From Streptomyces gossypii (lineage in GTDB: Bacteria; Actinomycetota; Actinomycetes; Streptomycetales; Streptomycetaceae): a stretch of 64,000 bases of DNA. A program made the translations under genes and the position numbers. Positions 1 through 8,128 of the stretch are shown here, in pieces (the stretch's first letter is position 1; each line of letters begins with the position of its first letter). The DNA lies in the NCBI RefSeq assembly GCF_025165795.1, contig NZ_JAJAGO010000007.1:145024-209023 (forward strand), written 5' to 3'. Under the pieces are notes generated by a model. That model was not told the origin of the DNA, did no database searches, and saw nothing but the letters and a program-made list of their open reading frames with translations.

Positions 1-252
1 CGCGAGGTCGACGTCCGCGAGCCGCAGCACTCGCACCTGCGTCAACTCGATGACGGCGACCGGGCGTTCACCGGAATCGACGACCACGGACCGCTCGCCC
101 GCGCGGGGCAGCGCTTCGCCCGCGATCTCGTACTCGGCGTGCAGCCCCGTCGTCGAGGTCTTCGCGCCGGAGAGGATCGCGGCCACCAGTTGGTCGCGCA
201 GCGGGCCGGGGAAGGCGAATTCCGCGCGGGGCAGTTCCTCGTGTGTCGGCAT
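1..252 (-). CDS. ASCH domain protein, N-terminal part (runs off the left edge)
   Basis: The N-terminal 84 codons are visible and the C-terminus lies outside the window. The protein starts MPTHEELPRAEF and carries GAKTSTTGL near residues 29-37, followed by a segment on valid or invalid ligand status and a VAVIELTQVRV strand. This order matches the ASCH/DUF437 beta-barrel fold, which is proposed to bind RNA or modified nucleosides. The ATG lies inside the stop codon of the ABC exporter gene upstream (TGATG), so the two are probably translationally coupled in one transcript. The substrate is unknown. The family call rests on the short motif and the opening beta-strand pattern only. Confidence 0.7.
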   Translation of the reverse strand, partial: MPTHEELPRAEFAFPGPLRDQLVAAILSGAKTSTTGLHAEYEIAGEALPRAGERSVVVDSGERPVAVIELTQVRVLRLADVDLA

Positions 253-2054
253 CAGGCCAGGGTAGAGCCCTCGGTCACACCCGCGTGGGCGTCACGGCGG
301 ACGAGGGCGGCGTAACGGCCGTCCAGGGCCAGCAGTTCATGATGTGTGCCCCGCTCGGCGATGCGGCCGCCGGAGAGGACGACGATCTGGTCCGCGTCGC
401 GGATGGTGGAGAGGCGGTGGGCGATGGTGAGCGTGGTGCGGCCGGTTGCCAGAGCGTCGATCGCCTCCTGGACCGCCCGCTCGGTGCGGGTGTCGAGGGC
501 GCTCGTCGCCTCGTCCAGGATCAGCACCGGCGGGTCGCGCAGGATCGTACGGGCCAGCGCGAGGCGTTGTTTCTCACCACCCGAGAAGCGGTAGCCGCGC
601 TCGCCGACGAGGGTGTCGTAGCCGTCCGGCAGGGCTGCGATGTGGTCGTGGATCTGGGCTGCTTCGGCGGCGGCGCGCAGCTGAGCGTCAGTGGCTTCCG
701 GCTTGGCGAAGCGGAGGTTGTCGGCCACGGAGGCGTGGAAGAGGTAGGTCTCCTGCGAGACGACGCCGACCGCGCGCGCCAGTGACGCGAAGTCGAGATC
801 ACGTACGTCGACGCCGTCGAGGGTGACGCGACCGCCGGTGACGTCGTAGAGCCGGGGCACCAGATAGCTCAGGGTGCTCTTGCCGGATCCGGTCGTACCG
901 ACGACGGCGAGGCTGCTCCCGGCGGGGACGGCCAGTTCGATCGCGTCCAGGGTGGGTGCGGTGGCGTCCGTGTCGTAGGCGAAGGTGACGCCCTCGAACC
1001 GCACCTCGCCGCGCGCCTCGGTCAGCCGCACGGGCTGCTGGGGCTCGGTGATGTCAGGGGTCAGGTCGAGGTACTCGAAGATGCGCTGGAAGAGCGCGAG
1101 CGAGGTCTGCATCTCCACGCCGGTCGACAGCAGCGAGACGGCGGGGCGCAGCAGGCCCTGCTGGAGGGTGACGAAGGCGACGAGGGTGCCGAGGGAGACG
1201 GTCGGGCCGCCGAACTGCACCAGCACGCCCGCGGACCAGTAGAGCAGGGCCGGGATGGCCGCCATGATGATGCCGATCGTGGACATCCGCCACCGCCCGG
1301 CCATGCTGGAGCGGATCTCCAGGTCCACCAGGCGTTCCGACTCGTCGCCGAAGTCGCGGGTGAGGGAGTCGGACCGGCCCATGGTGCGGCCCAGCAGGAT
1401 GCCGCTGACGGAAAGCGATTCGGTGACCACCGCGGACATGGCGGCCATCTGCTTCTGCCGCTGGGTGGTGATCGCCTTCCGCTCCCGCCCGACCCGGCGG
1501 CTGATCCACACGAAGAACGGCAGGAGCACCAGTGACACCAGGGTCAGCCGCCACTCCAGCGCCAGCATGGCGGCCAGGGTCGCGACGACGCTGGTGAGGT
1601 TGGAGACCAGCGAGGTCGCGGTGGAGGTGACGGTGGCCTGCATGCTGCCGATGTCGTTGGCGATGCGGGACTGGACCTCGCCGGTGCGTGTCCGGGTGAA
1701 GAAGGCCAGCGGCATGCGCTGGAGCTTGGCGTAGACGGCGGTGCGCAGGTCGTGCATGACGCGCTGGCCGACGGTGGTGCTGATGAGCGTCTGGAGGACG
1801 CCGAAGACGCTGGTGGTGACGGCGATGAGGATCATGCCGAGCGCGAGCAGCGACAGGAGGCCGGTGCGCTGCTGCGGGATCGCGGTGTCGAGGATCTCCC
1901 GCAGGAGGAAGGGGGAGGCGACCGAGACCAGCGAGGACGCGCCGACCAGCACGCCGACTACGGCGAGGCGGCCTCGGTAGGGGCGGAACAGGCGCAGGAT
2001 GCGGCGTACGGGGGCGGGGGGCGGCCCACTGGGGTCACGGGTGTCGCGAGGCAA
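252..2054 (-). CDS. ABC transporter, fused permease and ATPase (type I exporter)
   Basis: This is a half-size exporter of about 600 residues. Six membrane segments (roughly residues 25-310) are followed by a nucleotide-binding domain. Walker A (GTTGSGKST), a FSGGEKQR signature, Walker B (VLILDEATSALD) and the H-loop (TIAHRLST) are all intact, so it should hydrolyse ATP as a homodimer. I chose a TTG start at 2054 because GAGGAG (2059-2064) lies five bases upstream. A longer frame from a GTG at 2147 would begin inside the MarR operator and has no ribosome-binding site. The divergent marR neighbour suggests drug-responsive efflux. The substrate is not evident. The stop overlaps the ASCH start. 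Confidence 0.93.
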   Translation of the reverse strand: MPRDTRDPSGPPPAPVRRILRLFRPYRGRLAVVGVLVGASSLVSVASPFLLREILDTAIPQQRTGLLSLLALGMILIAVTTSVFGVLQTLISTTVGQRVMHDLRTAVYAKLQRMPLAFFTRTRTGEVQSRIANDIGSMQATVTSTATSLVSNLTSVVATLAAMLALEWRLTLVSLVLLPFFVWISRRVGRERKAITTQRQKQMAAMSAVVTESLSVSGILLGRTMGRSDSLTRDFGDESERLVDLEIRSSMAGRWRMSTIGIIMAAIPALLYWSAGVLVQFGGPTVSLGTLVAFVTLQQGLLRPAVSLLSTGVEMQTSLALFQRIFEYLDLTPDITEPQQPVRLTEARGEVRFEGVTFAYDTDATAPTLDAIELAVPAGSSLAVVGTTGSGKSTLSYLVPRLYDVTGGRVTLDGVDVRDLDFASLARAVGVVSQETYLFHASVADNLRFAKPEATDAQLRAAAEAAQIHDHIAALPDGYDTLVGERGYRFSGGEKQRLALARTILRDPPVLILDEATSALDTRTERAVQEAIDALATGRTTLTIAHRLSTIRDADQIVVLSGGRIAERGTHHELLALDGRYAALVRRDAHAGVTEGSTLA

Positions 2055-2126
2055 TGTGCTCCTCGGTGTGCGGGGTGGGTACCGGGCGGGAGGGGCCCAC
2101 CCGGCAAGGCAGGAAGAAGAGCATAG

Positions 2127-2153
2127 TTCATTGTTACCTATACTCACAGTGAA
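2127..2153. promoter_or_regulatory. Candidate MarR operator between exporter and marR genes
   Basis: TTCATTGT and ACAGTGAA form eight-base arms, matching at seven of eight positions, around an 11-base AT-rich spacer containing TATACT. The site lies in the divergent intergenic region about 24 bases before the marR ATG and 73 bases before the exporter start. MarR-family dimers bind palindromes of this size and often repress both their own gene and a divergent efflux gene. Binding by the adjacent MarR protein is an inference. Confidence 0.6.
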
Positions 2154-2176
2154 TTTAGTCCTGATAACCTGCGGCC

Positions 2177-2620
2177 ATGCCCAGAACCCCCGACGCGACC
2201 GCCGGTGACCTCGCCGATCAGCTGCTGAGCCTCACCCGGCGGCTGCACCATGTGCACAAACGGAATCTGTCGCCGGTCGGCATCACTCCCGCGCAGTCGC
2301 GGCTGCTGCGCACCGTGGCCCGTACCGCCACCCCGCCCCGGATGGCCGACATCGCCGCACAGCTGGAGGTCGTACCGCGTGCGGTGACCACCCTGGTGGA
2401 CGCCCTGGAGGAGCGGGGCCTGGTGCGCCGGGTGCCGGACGTCACCAACCGCCGGGTGGTGCGGATCAAGGTGACCGAGGGCGGCATAGCGGCACTCAAG
2501 GAGCTGCGTCAGGCCCGGCGCTCAGCGGCGGAGGCGGTCCTCGCCCCGCTCTCCGCCGACCAGCGCACCGAGCTGAGCGCGCTGCTGGCGCAGCTGGAGA
2601 CCGAACACCCGGGCCGCTGA
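2177..2620 (+). CDS. MarR-family transcriptional regulator
   Basis: This 147-residue winged-helix protein is full length for MarR. An N-terminal dimerisation helix leads to a helix-turn-helix at about residues 55-85 (MADIAAQLEVVPRAVTTLVDALEERGLV). The wing follows, with the conserved DVTNRRVVRIKVTEGG stretch, then a C-terminal dimerisation helix. It lies divergent to the ABC exporter with a palindromic operator candidate between them. That arrangement suggests a ligand-relieved repressor of efflux and of itself. No clear Shine-Dalgarno sequence precedes the ATG, so it may be weakly translated or leaderless. Confidence 0.93.
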   Translation: MPRTPDATAGDLADQLLSLTRRLHHVHKRNLSPVGITPAQSRLLRTVARTATPPRMADIAAQLEVVPRAVTTLVDALEERGLVRRVPDVTNRRVVRIKVTEGGIAALKELRQARRSAAEAVLAPLSADQRTELSALLAQLETEHPGR

Positions 2621-2640
2621 CGGCGATTCGGGTGGCGCGG

Positions 2641-3444
2641 TCACTTCCCGAGCGTCGCCCGGTCCCCCATCACCACGACCGGATGCGCCGCCGGGTCCAG
2701 CGTGCGCAGCAGATACTCCATGCCGGACCGGGAGAGGCTGACGCACCCGGACGTCCCGCTGCCGTGGTCCATGTGCAGCCAGATGCTGCCGCCCTTGGTC
2801 CGGCCCTCGGGCCGGGTCGGATCGAGCGGGCTCGTCCCCTCGACCCTGTTGTAGTCGATGGCGATGACGAGGTCGAAGTCATGCCGGGTCTTCTCGGGCC
2901 AGTACGAGGGCGGGGTGAAGGCTGAGGAGTGCGTGTACGGCAGCCGTGCGCCCGGGTCCGGCAGCACGCCGCCCGCGTCCGTAAGGGTGAAAACCCCGAC
3001 CGGGCTGCGCTTGTCCCCCTCGCGGTGATCGGTTGTCCAGCCGCGCTTGCCGTTGTGCCCGCTCCACTGCTTGTCGCGGGACCAGCGCCCGCTCGCGTCT
3101 CCGCCGCTCACCTTCTCCGGGTCCTTCCGGGTGTACAGCTCGATCTTCGCCTCCCCGGAGTCCTCGCCCTTGCCGTAGACGGCGACGACCTGCCGGGAGC
3201 GGTCCGGGATCTTCTCCTGGAGCCGGTCGCCGACGCCGGGGATGCGCTTCAGCCCGGTGTGCCCGGCAGGGGCCGGGGAGCGGGAGGCGGACGGCGAGGA
3301 GGACGGCGAGGAAGCCGCCCCATCGTCCTTTGGCGGGCTGTCCCCGCCGCAGCCGGTGAGCAGCAGGGTGAGTGCCACGACTGTGGCGGGCGCCACAGCG
3401 GCCATCCACCTGCTATTGGTCCATACCGATCCCGTACGGTGCAT
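2641..3444 (-). CDS. L,D-transpeptidase (YkuD-like) lipoprotein
   Basis: The 267-residue precursor has a signal peptide ending in the lipobox LLTGC (Cys about residue 32), then a Ser/Pro-rich linker anchoring it to the membrane. The catalytic region near the C-terminus reads IWLHMDHGSGTSGCVSL, the His-x-Ser-Gly-Cys arrangement of YkuD L,D-transpeptidases, and is preceded by the typical SPVGVFTL strand. Such enzymes form 3-3 peptidoglycan cross-links or attach proteins to the wall. It is convergent with marR, 20 bases apart. The divergent neighbour is an unrelated exporter, so it is probably monocistronic. Confidence 0.88.
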   Translation of the reverse strand: MHRTGSVWTNSRWMAAVAPATVVALTLLLTGCGGDSPPKDDGAASSPSSSPSASRSPAPAGHTGLKRIPGVGDRLQEKIPDRSRQVVAVYGKGEDSGEAKIELYTRKDPEKVSGGDASGRWSRDKQWSGHNGKRGWTTDHREGDKRSPVGVFTLTDAGGVLPDPGARLPYTHSSAFTPPSYWPEKTRHDFDLVIAIDYNRVEGTSPLDPTRPEGRTKGGSIWLHMDHGSGTSGCVSLSRSGMEYLLRTLDPAAHPVVVMGDRATLGK

Positions 3445-3560
3445 GATTCACATGGTCGCACTTTTCGGAGACAGCTCCGTGCGGAAAAACCCGTTGATTT
3501 CCGGCCCTTCCTCTGGCGAGGCTTGCCCAGCCCGCCCCCTCGAACCGCCCCTGGGACGTC

Positions 3561-5348
3561 ATGCACATTCGTCATCTTCCTTATCCGGATCCTGGTACGC
3601 CCGATGTGCGGTCGGGCCACCACTTCCTTCTCTGGCTGGGGCGGCAGCAGTTGGGTGGCCAGGCCAAGTCGCTGGCGTGGGGCACCCTTCATCTGCTGTC
3701 GGTGGCGGCGCTCCCCCTCGCGGTCGGGCTGGCGGTGCAGGCCGTGGTGGACCGTTCCGGTGAGCGGCTGGCGCTGGCCGGTGCTCTGATGGCGCTGCTC
3801 GGAGCGGGCGCGACGGTGGGCGACACGATGCTGCACCGCACCGCCATCACCAACTGGGTCACCGCGGCAGCCCGGGTGCAGCAGCTGCTCGCCCGCCGGA
3901 CGGCCTCGCTGGGCGCGACGCTCACCCAGCGGGTGGCGGCTGGTGAGGTCGTGGCCGTATCCACGGGCGACATCGAGAAAGTGGGATGGTGCGTCGAGTC
4001 GGCCTCCCGCTTCAGCGCCGCACTGCTGGTCTCGCTCTCGGTGTGCGCGGGCCTGATCGCCTACGAACCGGAGCTGGGCGGCCTGGTGGCCGCCGGACTG
4101 CTCGTGCTGACCCTGGTCATACTGCCGATGCTGCCGCGGGCCACCCGGCGGGCCGACCTTCAGCGCGAGAAAGCAGGCCGGGCCACCGAGTTGGCTGCCG
4201 ACACGGTGGCCGGACTGCGGGTGCTGCGCGGCATCGGCGGCGAGCAGCTCTTCCTGGAGCGCTACCGCAAGGCATCGCAGGAGGTACGCGGTTCAGCGGT
4301 GCGTACGGCGCGCATGTGGGCGCTGATCGAGGCCGTGCAGGTCGCTCTGCCGGGGCTGTTGCTGATCGCCGTGATCTGGCAGGGCACCAGGATGACGACG
4401 GACGGGCGGCTCGCGGTGGGTGAACTGGTCACCGTGTACGGGGCGGTGACCTTCCTGCTGTTCCCGCTGCGGATGTTCCAGGAGTTCGCGATGGCCTACT
4501 CCTTCTCACGGCCCTCCGCCACCCGGGCGGCCCGGGTCCTGGCGCTGCACCATGCGACGGAGGCCCGTACGGCTGCCGCGCCGGGCACGGCGGCGGCGCT
4601 CCGGCCCGAGGGTGACCTGTACGACCCGGCCAGCGGGGTGCTCGCCGCCGCCGGGCAGCTGACGGCGGTGGTGTGCGGGGACGCGGACGCGGCGGGGGTG
4701 CTCGCCGACCGCCTGGGCGGACACGCCCTCGCCCCCTCCCCGGACGGGGAGGAGGTGCTGCTCGGCGGCGTCGCGCTGGACGACGCTCCGCTGGACGTCG
4801 CGCGCACCGCCGTCCTCGTCCAGGACAAGGATCCCGTGCTGCTCTCCGGGACTCTCGAGGAGCTGATGGATGTGCCCTCCTCCGGTGAGGTGGCGGTGCG
4901 GGACGCGCTGGAGGCGGCCCAGTGCGGTGACGTGCTGGCGGCGCTGGCGCAGGGTTCCCCTGGCACGGACGCCGACCCGCTGCGGGTACGGATCACCGAG
5001 CGGGGCAGATCGCTCTCCGGCGGCCAGCGACAGCGGCTCGCGCTGGCGCGCTCGCTGGTCACCGACCCGGCGGTACTGGTGCTGGACGAGCCGACGAGTG
5101 CCGTCGACTCGCACACCGAGTCCCGGATCGCCACCGCCCTGCACCGGATACGTGCGGGGCGCACGACGGTGGTACTCACCTCCAGCCCGCTCGTACTGGA
5201 CTGCGCGGACCAAGTGCTGCTGGTTCAGGACGGCCGGGTGACGGCCTCCGGGCCACACCGGAAACTGCTGCACACCGATGCGGACTACCGCGCCGTCGTC
5301 ACCCGGCAGACCGACGAGGAACTGACCGAGAGGACCGGCTCCGCATGA
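3561..5348 (+). CDS. Heterodimeric ABC exporter, subunit A (degenerate Walker A)
   Basis: This 595-residue half-transporter has an N-terminal six-helix membrane domain and a C-terminal ATPase. At the Walker A position (about residues 370-378) it has GDADAAGVL instead of GxxGxGK[ST], so the catalytic lysine is missing. The H-loop histidine is also absent (VVLTSSPLV). The LSGGQRQR signature and Walker B (VLVLDEPTSAVD) are intact. Its ATGA overlap with the next gene, whose defects are complementary, indicates an obligate heterodimer. The cargo is unknown, and no peptide or biosynthetic gene lies alongside. Confidence 0.9.
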   Translation: MHIRHLPYPDPGTPDVRSGHHFLLWLGRQQLGGQAKSLAWGTLHLLSVAALPLAVGLAVQAVVDRSGERLALAGALMALLGAGATVGDTMLHRTAITNWVTAAARVQQLLARRTASLGATLTQRVAAGEVVAVSTGDIEKVGWCVESASRFSAALLVSLSVCAGLIAYEPELGGLVAAGLLVLTLVILPMLPRATRRADLQREKAGRATELAADTVAGLRVLRGIGGEQLFLERYRKASQEVRGSAVRTARMWALIEAVQVALPGLLLIAVIWQGTRMTTDGRLAVGELVTVYGAVTFLLFPLRMFQEFAMAYSFSRPSATRAARVLALHHATEARTAAAPGTAAALRPEGDLYDPASGVLAAAGQLTAVVCGDADAAGVLADRLGGHALAPSPDGEEVLLGGVALDDAPLDVARTAVLVQDKDPVLLSGTLEELMDVPSSGEVAVRDALEAAQCGDVLAALAQGSPGTDADPLRVRITERGRSLSGGQRQRLALARSLVTDPAVLVLDEPTSAVDSHTESRIATALHRIRAGRTTVVLTSSPLVLDCADQVLLVQDGRVTASGPHRKLLHTDADYRAVVTRQTDEELTERTGSA

Positions 5349-7126
5349 TCGGCGTCGCACCACCCGCCTACGACCCGGCCGCTTCCGAGTCCGTGACCAC
5401 CCTGCCCGTGGGCACCCCGGCGACCGTACGCGCCTACGTGCGCTTGCTGTTCCGGCGCCACCGGCGGGCCTTCGTCCTTCTGGTGACGGTCAACGCGATC
5501 GCGGTGACCGCCTCCATGGTCGGCCCCTATCTGCTCGGCACCGTTGTCGAGGACCTCGCCGCCGGAGTCGAGGACATTCCGCTGGAACGAACGGTCGCGC
5601 TGTTCGCCGTCGCGCTGCTGGTCCAGACGGTGTTCATCCGGATGGTCCGGCTGCGCGGAGCGATGCTCGGCGAGGAGATGCTGGCGGATCTGCGCGAGGA
5701 CTTCCTCGTACGGTCCGTCGGGCTGCCGCCGGGAGTGCTGGAACGCGCCGGGACGGGAGACCTGCTCTCCCGGATCACCACCGACATCGACCGGCTGGCA
5801 AACGCCATGCGCGAGGCGGTTCCGCAGCTCGCGATCGGCGTCGTATGGGCCGCGCTGCTGCTCGGGGCGCTCACCGTCACGGCGCCGCCGCTCGCGCTGG
5901 CCGTGCTGATCGCGCTGCCGGTGCTGATCACCGGCTGCCGCTGGTACTACCGGCGGGCACCGGCCGCCTACCGCTCGGAGGCCGCCGGGTACGCCGCCGT
6001 GGCCGGTGCGCTTGCCGAGACGGTGGACGCGGGCCGGACGGTGGAGGCCCACCGGCTGGGCGCCCGCCGCATCGGCCTGTCCGAGCAGCGCATCGCGGAG
6101 TGGACCGCGTGGGAACGGTACACGCTCTGGCTGCGCACGATCATCTTTCCCACCCTCAACCTCAGCAACGTGCTGGTGCTGGGCTCGGTGCTGATGCTCG
6201 GCGGCGTGTTCGTGCTGGAGGGCTGGATCTCGGTCGGTCAGCTGACGACCGGCGCGCTGTTCTCCCAGATGCTGTTCGAGCCGGTGAGCCTGATCCTGCG
6301 CTGGTACGACGAACTGCAGGTCGCCCAGGTGTCGTTGGCCCGCCTGGTGGGGGTGCGCGAGATCGAGCCGGACAGCGGCGACGGTGCCCTCTCGCCCGAC
6401 GGCCGCCGGATGCAGGCGGACGAGGTGCGCTTCGGCTACCACGAAGGGGCCGACGTCCTGCACGGTGTGACGCTCGACGTACCGCCGGGCACCCGGGTGG
6501 CACTCGTCGGACCGTCCGGCGCGGGCAAGTCCACGCTGGGGCGGCTGCTCGCCGGGATCTACGGGCCGCGCGAGGGCGAGGTGACACTCGGCGGCGCGGA
6601 GCTGTCCCGGATGCCCGCCGAGCGGGTGCGCCGGCACGTGGCGCTCGTCAACCAGGAGCACCATGTCTTCGTCGGCTCCCTCCGGGAGAACCTGCTGCTT
6701 GCCCGTACGGACGCGGACGACAGCGAACTGCGGGCAGCGCTCGGTGCTGTGGGCGCCGATGACTGGGCGGATGGCCTGACGGACGGGCTGGACACCGAGG
6801 TCGGCTCCGGCGGAGTCGCCGTCACCCCCGCACAGGCGCAGCAGATCGCACTGGCCCGGCTCGTCCTCGCCGACCCGCACACCCTCGTGCTGGACGAGGC
6901 GACCTCGCTGCTGGATCCGCGCGCGGCACGGCACCTGGAGCGCTCACTGGCCCAGGTGCTCGAGGGGCGCACGGTCGTCGCCATCGCCCACCGGCTGCAC
7001 ACCGCGCACGACGCGGATGTGATCGCGGTCGTCGAACAGGGCACGATCAGCGAACTGGGCAGCCACGACACCCTGGTCGCGGCCGACGGCGCCTACGCGG
7101 CCCTGTGGCGGTCCTGGCACGGCTAG
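5345..7126 (+). CDS. Heterodimeric ABC exporter, subunit B (degenerate signature)
   Basis: This 593-residue partner of the preceding gene is coupled to it by an ATGA overlap. It has six membrane helices, then an ATPase with perfect Walker A (GPSGAGKST, about residue 389), Q-loop (VNQEHHVF), Walker B (TLVLDEATS) and H-loop (AIAHRL). The signature is degenerate: VTPAQAQQ replaces LSGGQ-Q. Pairing the two chains gives one canonical ATP site (B Walker A with A signature) and one fully degenerate site, as in asymmetric exporters such as TM287/288 or TAP. The substrate cannot be read from the sequence. Confidence 0.9.
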   Translation: MIGVAPPAYDPAASESVTTLPVGTPATVRAYVRLLFRRHRRAFVLLVTVNAIAVTASMVGPYLLGTVVEDLAAGVEDIPLERTVALFAVALLVQTVFIRMVRLRGAMLGEEMLADLREDFLVRSVGLPPGVLERAGTGDLLSRITTDIDRLANAMREAVPQLAIGVVWAALLLGALTVTAPPLALAVLIALPVLITGCRWYYRRAPAAYRSEAAGYAAVAGALAETVDAGRTVEAHRLGARRIGLSEQRIAEWTAWERYTLWLRTIIFPTLNLSNVLVLGSVLMLGGVFVLEGWISVGQLTTGALFSQMLFEPVSLILRWYDELQVAQVSLARLVGVREIEPDSGDGALSPDGRRMQADEVRFGYHEGADVLHGVTLDVPPGTRVALVGPSGAGKSTLGRLLAGIYGPREGEVTLGGAELSRMPAERVRRHVALVNQEHHVFVGSLRENLLLARTDADDSELRAALGAVGADDWADGLTDGLDTEVGSGGVAVTPAQAQQIALARLVLADPHTLVLDEATSLLDPRAARHLERSLAQVLEGRTVVAIAHRLHTAHDADVIAVVEQGTISELGSHDTLVAADGAYAALWRSWHG

Positions 7127-7171
7127 GGTCCGCGCCGCACAGCCGGGTGGGCGACCTGGTCACGGTGGTCC

Positions 7172-7963
7172 TCAGAAGGGGTTGAGGGCCACCAGACCGC
7201 CCGCGCCGCCCAGCAGCATGAACAGCGGCATCAGTATCTTCACCTCGACCCACGCCCCGGCACGGAAGCGCATGAAACGCGGGGTGCCCAGCGGATACCA
7301 GCGCTTGCCCCCTATCCGGATCGGCCACAGGATCGGGCAGCCGGACACCGTCAGCGCGTCTCCGACGCTGTGCACAAGGGCGCCGAGCACCACCGGCAGG
7401 CCCAGCCACAAGTACTCCTGGCCGTCCGCGTGGAACAGCCAGTCCGCGCCGTTGCCCGGTTTGGCGAGCACGTCGGCCAGGATCCAGGCCGAGGCGGCCC
7501 CGAGCAGCCAGACCAGCACGTCGCTGGAGACCCGGGCCATCCGCCACAGCAGGCCCTCGACGGCGAGCACCACATGTATGAAGAGGATGACCAGCACCGC
7601 CCAGCGGCCCCCGGTGACGGCCGCCGCCGAGAACCCGGCGCCGATGAGCACGGCCCAGACCCAGGTGTGGGTGAGCGTGCGGTGGCCGCCGGAGCGGCGC
7701 CGCTCACCACTGGTCCTGGTCCCGTTGTAGACGGCCTGCGACAGCTTGTCGATCACCCCGCACAGCACGCGGGAGATCGGCCCGAAGGCACGCGAGATCG
7801 TCGCCGACTTGTGGTCGAGATCCGGTGCCAGCGCCGCACCCGCGCAGATCAGCGTGCCGATGACGAGCACCGGCCACGGCATCCGGTGATCCAGTGCGGC
7901 TGCCGCCGCGCCCACCCCCAGCCAGGCCGCCGCTCCGGAGAGCGAGTGCGCTGGTCCCATCAT
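7172..7963 (-). CDS. Membrane-bound metal-dependent hydrolase (DUF457/YdjM-like)
   Basis: The protein has about 263 residues and several hydrophobic segments. The N-terminal MMGPAHSLSGAAAWL helix carries a His. LAPDLDHKSATI and GGHRTLTHT supply the Asp/His metal ligands typical of this family, and HSVGDALTVSG near the C-terminus adds more. Members are poorly characterised membrane proteins related to phospholipase C-like metal sites; E. coli YdjM is LexA-regulated. Start at 7963 or the adjacent ATG at 7960: AAGG lies just upstream. It is divergent from the helicase gene, with 165 bases between them. Confidence 0.85.
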   Translation of the reverse strand: MMGPAHSLSGAAAWLGVGAAAAALDHRMPWPVLVIGTLICAGAALAPDLDHKSATISRAFGPISRVLCGVIDKLSQAVYNGTRTSGERRRSGGHRTLTHTWVWAVLIGAGFSAAAVTGGRWAVLVILFIHVVLAVEGLLWRMARVSSDVLVWLLGAASAWILADVLAKPGNGADWLFHADGQEYLWLGLPVVLGALVHSVGDALTVSGCPILWPIRIGGKRWYPLGTPRFMRFRAGAWVEVKILMPLFMLLGGAGGLVALNPF

Positions 7964-8128
7964 CCTTATCCCACCCCTGTGTTGAGCTGTCCCGCCAGTG
8001 CCCCGGTCGCGGCACGGGCACCGCCCGCCGACCGCAGTGCGCCCAGGGAGCGACTCAGCGTAGCCTCCAGTGATCACCGCAGCCTCACCGGTTCTCGGAA
8101 TCGGACCGCGGAAGGGCAAGATGGGGGT

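Noticed and set aside
2055..2147. GTG at 2147 as start of the first ABC exporter
   Set aside because: It has no ribosome-binding site, lies in the operator, and its 31 added residues look non-coding.
5285..6934. Minus-strand open frame opposite ABC exporter subunit B
   Set aside because: Antisense shadow without any recognisable domain.
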